NCBI RefSeq assembly: GCF_004364775.1
Contig: NZ_SOAL01000003.1
Coordinates: forward strand, 124,001 to 188,000
DNA: 64,000 nt
Source: Comamonas sp. JUb58
GTDB taxonomy: Bacteria; Pseudomonadota; Gammaproteobacteria; Burkholderiales; Burkholderiaceae_C
Reading direction: 5' to 3'
The position numbers and the translations under genes are program-made. The notes beneath the pieces were generated by a model that saw only the letters and a list, made by a program, of their open reading frames with translations, had not been told where the DNA came from and searched no databases. This document shows positions 60,615 to 64,000 of this stretch, piece by piece (position 1 is the stretch's first letter; every line of letters starts with the position of its first letter).

Positions 60615-61604
60615 ATGTCTTCTTGCTCCCCTTCCTTTGGTTTGTTCGGCGCGCGTCCTGTTGGCCTGGCAGCCATTGCCATCGCGGTGGCCGCTTTGCT
60701 GGCCGGCTGCTCGCCAGATGCAGGGCAGAGCGCGCCGCCCGCGGAAGCGCAGCTAGCCACCCCGGCCGCACCCGCGCCGGTAGCGCCGATGGCGGCGCGC
60801 TCCATGGCCAAGATGGCGACCAAGGAGATGGCGCCGGCCGCCGATATGGCCATGGGGCAGGGCGGTGCGGCCGCACCCAGCGAGCGCTTTTTGGCGATCA
60901 GCCACCGCATCCAGGTGGAGACGCCGGCGGCCGATCTGGCAGCGCTGTGGGAAGAGGTCAAGGCGCGCTGCGAGCGGCTGGACTGCTATGTCGAAGGCTC
61001 GCAGCTGCGGCGCGAGACCCCGCAGTCGGCCGCCGAGGCCATGCTGGCGATGCGGGTCAGCCCCCAGGATTTTGCTGAACTGACCTCGTCGCTCGGCGCT
61101 GGCGCCCGGGTGCTCAACCACCAGACCACGACCGAGGACAAGACCTATGAGGTGGTGGATGTGGAGGCGCAGATCAAGAACCGTACCGAATACCGTGACA
61201 GCCTGCGTGCGCTGATGCTGGAGAAGAATGTCAAACGCAGTCTGCAGGACCTGATGGCCATCCGCGACACGCTCTCCCAGGTGCAGGCCGAGATCGATGC
61301 GGCCAACACCCACCGCGCGCTGCTGCAGCGCGATACCGCCAAGCAGTTTGTGCAGATGCGGTTCCAGCCCAAGCGCGCCATCGTCAGCGGCACCTACAGC
61401 CCCTGGCAGCAAACCTGGCAGCGCAGCTGGGATGGCCTGACACGCAGCGTGCAGTCGCTGATTCTGACCGCCGCGCAATCGCTGCCCTGGTTGCTGGCGC
61501 TGGCCCTGGTGGTGCTGCTGCCGTTGCGATTTGCGATCAAGCGCTGGATGCGCCGCAGCGCGGCTCGGGGGCAAGTAACCCACAAGGCAGACGCCCAAAG
61601 CTGA
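60615..61604 (+). CDS. DUF4349 domain lipoprotein
   Basis: 329 residues. Signal sequence with lipobox LLAGC (Cys32) after VGLAAIAIAVAAL, then an alanine/methionine-rich linker (MAARSMAKMATKEMAPAADM). The DUF4349 domain spans about residues 90-300: FLAISHRIQVETPAADLAAL, YVEGSQLRRE, MRVSPQDFAELTSSLGAGAR, VDVEAQIKNRTEYRDSLRAL, coiled coil QDLMAIRDTLSQVQAEIDAA. It ends in a membrane segment (QSLPWLLALALVVLLPLRFA). Anchored at both ends, probably spanning the periplasm side; function unknown. Divergent from the LysR gene. Confidence 0.88.
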   Translation: MSSCSPSFGLFGARPVGLAAIAIAVAALLAGCSPDAGQSAPPAEAQLATPAAPAPVAPMAARSMAKMATKEMAPAADMAMGQGGAAAPSERFLAISHRIQVETPAADLAALWEEVKARCERLDCYVEGSQLRRETPQSAAEAMLAMRVSPQDFAELTSSLGAGARVLNHQTTTEDKTYEVVDVEAQIKNRTEYRDSLRALMLEKNVKRSLQDLMAIRDTLSQVQAEIDAANTHRALLQRDTAKQFVQMRFQPKRAIVSGTYSPWQQTWQRSWDGLTRSVQSLILTAAQSLPWLLALALVVLLPLRFAIKRWMRRSAARGQVTHKADAQS

Positions 61605-61621
61605 GAAGCGCAGCGGCCATG

Positions 61622-61648
61622 AAAAAAGCACCAGCGAGGCTGGTGCTT
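61622..61648 (-). terminator. intrinsic terminator of dnaJ
   Basis: A 10-base-pair stem (61626-61635 with 61639-61648), a three-base loop and six T on the minus strand, 44 bases beyond the dnaJ stop. Confidence 0.85.
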
Positions 61649-61692
61649 GGCAGAGGAGGCGCCGCATCGGATGGATGCGGCGTTTCTTTCTA

Positions 61693-62823
61693 TCAGGTGA
61701 ACAGGTTCTTCAGGCGGTCGGCCCAGGACTGGTTGTTGGGTGTGTGCTTGGCACCGCCCTTTTTCAGCGATTCATCGAGCTCCTTGAGCAGCTTGCGCTG
61801 GTGCTCGGTGAGCTTGACGGGTGTCTCGACAACGATGTGCACATACAAGTCGCCCGGGTAGCTGGCGCGCACGCCCTTGATGCCCTTGCCGCGCAGGCGG
61901 AACTGCTTGCCGGTCTGGGTGCCTTCGGGGATGTCGATCGCGGCCTTGCCACTCAGGGTGGGCACTTCGATTTCGCCGCCCAGTGCTGCCGTGACCATGC
62001 TGACGGGCACTTCGCAGTGCAGGTCATCGCCATCGCGCTCGAACACCTCGTGCTTGCGAACGCGGATCTCGATATACAGGTCGCCGGGCGGGCCGCCATT
62101 CTGGCCGGGTTCGCCGTCGCCGGTGGAGCGGATGCGCATGCCGTCGTCGATACCGGCGGGGATGCTCACTTCCAAGGTCTTTTGCGACTTGGTGCGGCCC
62201 TGGCCGTGGCAGCTGGTGCAGGGCTCGGGGATGATCTTGCCGGTGCCGCGGCAGTGCGGGCAGGTTTGCTGCACCGCGAAAAAGCCCTGGCGCATCTGCA
62301 CCTGGCCGCTGCCGTGGCAGGTGCTGCAGGTCTTGACCTGGGTGCCGGGCTTGGCGCCGCTGCCGTGGCAGGTGTCGCACTCGTCCCAGGACGGAATCTT
62401 GATCTGGGCGTTCTTGCCCGCTGCCGCCTCTTCGAGGCTGATGTCCATCGCGTAGGACAGGTCGTTGCCCCGGTAGACCTGGGGGCCACCGCCGCCGCGA
62501 CGGCCACCGCCAAACATCTCGCCAAAGATGTCGCCAAACGATTCGGCAAAACCACCAAAGCCCTCGCCGCCCATGCCCGAGCGCATGTTGGGATCGACCC
62601 CGGCGTGGCCGTACTGGTCGTAGGCGCCCCGCTTTTGGCTGTCGGAGAGCATTTCGTAGGCTTCTTTGCACTCCTTGAACTTCTCTTCCGCTTCCTTGGC
62701 CTTGTCGCCCTGGTTGCGGTCGGGGTGGTACTTCATGGCCATCTTGCGGTAGGCCGTCTTGATTTCGACTTCCGTGGCGGATTTGCTCACGCCGAGGACT
62801 TCGTAGTAATCGCGTTTGGACAT
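61693..62823 (-). CDS. dnaJ: molecular chaperone DnaJ
   Basis: Hsp40 co-chaperone that delivers clients to DnaK and stimulates its ATPase. 376 residues, type I: J domain with YHPDRNQGD (HPD at 33-35), a Gly/Phe-rich region ([20 protein letters not shown]), then the zinc-finger domain at about 148-205 with four CxxCxGxG units ([32 protein letters not shown]). A C-terminal client-binding domain ([20 protein letters not shown]) follows. Downstream of dnaK with one small unknown gene between. Confidence 0.98.
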   Translation of the reverse strand: MSKRDYYEVLGVSKSATEVEIKTAYRKMAMKYHPDRNQGDKAKEAEEKFKECKEAYEMLSDSQKRGAYDQYGHAGVDPNMRSGMGGEGFGGFAESFGDIFGEMFGGGRRGGGGPQVYRGNDLSYAMDISLEEAAAGKNAQIKIPSWDECDTCHGSGAKPGTQVKTCSTCHGSGQVQMRQGFFAVQQTCPHCRGTGKIIPEPCTSCHGQGRTKSQKTLEVSIPAGIDDGMRIRSTGDGEPGQNGGPPGDLYIEIRVRKHEVFERDGDDLHCEVPVSMVTAALGGEIEVPTLSGKAAIDIPEGTQTGKQFRLRGKGIKGVRASYPGDLYVHIVVETPVKLTEHQRKLLKELDESLKKGGAKHTPNNQSWADRLKNLFT

Positions 62824-62847
62824 GGTGTTCTTGAATTCTGTGGGTAA

Positions 62848-63189
62848 TTAACCAGCGGCGTTCTGGTACGCCCGGGCATGGGTGCCCACAAAGCTGCGGC
62901 CGGGATTGTCGCCGTCAATCCATTGCTGCGGTGGAAATAGCTCAAACAAACCCACCTTGAACAGCGTGGGAATCGCCATCTTCAGCTCTTCTTCAACGGC
63001 ACCGCGCTCACCGGCATTGTAGAGAGCGATGTTGTAGAGCATGGTGGCCACGGTGCCGGTCTGCACCCGGCTGCCGTCCTTGAGCGTGACGGCGGGCAGG
63101 TCTGCCGCGCCGTCGGTGCTCTTCTGGTTGACACGGCTGAGCTCTGCAACATGCAGTGCGTCGGTCGCAGGTGCTGTGGTAGATGTCAT
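62848..63189 (-). CDS. unrecognised 113-residue protein between dnaK and dnaJ
   Basis: Sequence features: NQKSTDGAADLPAVTLKDGS, VQTGTVATMLYNIALYNAGE, RGAVEEELKMAIPTLFKVGL, FELFPPQQWIDGDNPGRSFV and GTHARAYQNAAG at the end. No signal peptide or membrane segment; a mixed alpha/beta soluble protein is likely. I do not recognise a family. It ends 24 bases before dnaJ, so it is in the chaperone operon by position, though hairpins at 63259-63324 between it and dnaK may alter expression. Confidence 0.72.
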   Translation of the reverse strand: MTSTTAPATDALHVAELSRVNQKSTDGAADLPAVTLKDGSRVQTGTVATMLYNIALYNAGERGAVEEELKMAIPTLFKVGLFELFPPQQWIDGDNPGRSFVGTHARAYQNAAG

Positions 63190-63258
63190 CGTGTACCTTT
63201 GGATGCTGGGTTGGAATGGGAGAGAGGGCCTGGGCTGAACCGATCTGCGTGGGCTGCG

Positions 63259-63324
63259 CTACAGAAGAAAAAGCGATTCTGTAGAAAAGCCATGCCGGAG
63301 TGCGGCAATGCGAACTCCGGCATG
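63259..63324 (-). other. two hairpins between dnaK and the next gene
   Basis: Stem 1: 8 bases (63259-63266 with 63277-63284). Stem 2: 11 bases (63291-63301 with 63314-63324), followed on the minus strand by only four T. They may act as a weak or partial terminator or as an mRNA stabiliser behind dnaK. Confidence 0.5.
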
Positions 63325-63365
63325 GGTGCTTGGTAGCAGTCGGCTCCAGGCCCGTCGGAAGGGGA

Positions 63366-64000
63366 TTAGTCCTTCTTCACTTCCTTGACTTCGGCATCGA
63401 CGACATTGTCATCGGCTGCCGCAGCGCCGGCCGCGCCAGCTGCTGCACCGGCGGCTCCTGCCTGTGCGGCCTGGGCGTCGGCATACACCTTCTCGCCCAG
63501 CTTCTGGCTGGCGGTCATCAAGGCCGTGGTCTTGGCTTCGATGGCGTCCTTGTCTTCGGTCTTCAGTGCTTCTTCCAGCTCTTGAACCGCCGTGTCGATG
63601 GCCGACTTCTCAGCGGCATCGAGCTTGTCGCCATGCTCGCCCAGGCTCTTCTTGACGCTGTGTACAGCGGCTTCGCCTTGGTTGCGGGCCTGCACCAGCT
63701 CCAGCTTCTTCTTGTCGTCGGCGGCGTTCAGCTCGGCGTCCTTGACCATCTTCTGGATCTCGTCCTCGGACAGACCGGAACTGGCCTTGATGGTGATCTT
63801 GTTTTCCTTGCCGGTGCCCTTGTCCTTGGCAGAGACGTTCAAGATACCGTTGGCGTCGATGTCGAAAGCCACCTCGATCTGCGGCGTGCCACGGGGTGCG
63901 GCTGGAATGCCTTCCAGGTTGAACTCACCCAGCAGCTTGTTGGCGCTGGCGATTTCACGCTCACCCTGGAACACCTTGATGGTCACGGCAGGCTGGTTGT
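63366..64000 (-). CDS. dnaK: chaperone protein DnaK, C-terminal part
   Basis: The open frame continues past the window end, so only the last 211 or so residues are seen. The substrate-binding domain is clear: [60 protein letters not shown], then the helical lid ([20 protein letters not shown]). The flexible tail is alanine/glycine rich and ends [12 protein letters not shown], near the EEVKD-type motif. Heat-shock Hsp70 chaperone; grpE is presumably upstream outside the window. Confidence 0.97.
   Translation of the reverse strand, partial: NQPAVTIKVFQGEREIASANKLLGEFNLEGIPAAPRGTPQIEVAFDIDANGILNVSAKDKGTGKENKITIKASSGLSEDEIQKMVKDAELNAADDKKKLELVQARNQGEAAVHSVKKSLGEHGDKLDAAEKSAIDTAVQELEEALKTEDKDAIEAKTTALMTASQKLGEKVYADAQAAQAGAAGAAAGAAGAAAADDNVVDAEVKEVKKD

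Overview
The window is a GC-rich, gene-dense piece of a betaproteobacterial chromosome, most likely Comamonadaceae (Comamonas/Delftia-like). The gene order supports this: leuC-ecn-leuD-leuB-asd-fimV-truA-trpF-trpB-trpA-accD and lepA-lepB-DUF4845-rnc-era-recO-pdxJ-acpS-nagZ are blocks typical of Burkholderiales. The genus call is inference; no rRNA is present. I saw no tRNA, rRNA, insertion sequence, integrase, phage gene, CRISPR array or toxin-antitoxin pair, so this is backbone chromosome with a few accessory modules between housekeeping blocks.

Left third (1-25 kb). A truncated YitT-type membrane protein opens the window, followed on the minus strand by metG with a small lipoprotein gene behind it, a patatin-like phospholipase and a membrane-tethered Mrr-like nuclease. 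On the plus strand apbC (Fe-S carrier), a LysR regulator, a FdhF/YdeP-type molybdopterin oxidoreductase and a 97-residue protein form a tightly spaced redox module. Then come a GAF-GGDEF diguanylate cyclase, a large FtsX-type permease, a truncated haemoglobin, a LemA/M48 pair, a radC-smr operon, fkpB-ispH and serS. A GATase-like protein, a YghU-type glutathione transferase, a small protein with two L7/L12-like repeats and a membrane tail, a 3-hydroxyisobutyrate-dehydrogenase-family enzyme and its LysR neighbour follow.

Middle (25-44 kb). An ABC-F ATPase, a stand-alone M17 N-terminal-like domain and a LysR gene divergent from a plus-strand cluster (DsbA-like, NTF2-like, 97-aa unknown, metallo-beta-lactamase-fold lipoprotein). 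A strong terminator separates this from the lepA-to-nagZ block for translation, secretion, RNA processing, DNA repair, vitamin B6, acyl carrier protein activation and cell-wall recycling. An SbmA/YddA-type ABC transporter, a DUF1328 peptide, an MscS-type channel and an unrecognised membrane protein follow.

Right third (44-64 kb). lysS, yggT, then a long minus-strand amino-acid biosynthesis region: LysR-leuC-ecn-leuD-leuB, asd, fimV, truA-trpF-trpB-trpA, accD. The last part holds a DUF4349 lipoprotein (plus strand) and dnaK-unknown-dnaJ (minus strand; dnaK runs off the window).

Start codons were chosen by family alignment from memory and visible ribosome binding sites. Intrinsic terminators were found by eye as GC stems with U-tracts. 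Nothing was searched against databases. I do not see a clear-cut new multi-gene system. The best leads are the terminator hairpin inside the lipoprotein gene behind metG, the L7/L12-repeat membrane protein, the unknown gene between dnaK and dnaJ, the unrecognised membrane protein at 43-44 kb, the LysR-flanked DsbA-to-MBL cluster, and the apbC-LysR-FdhF module.
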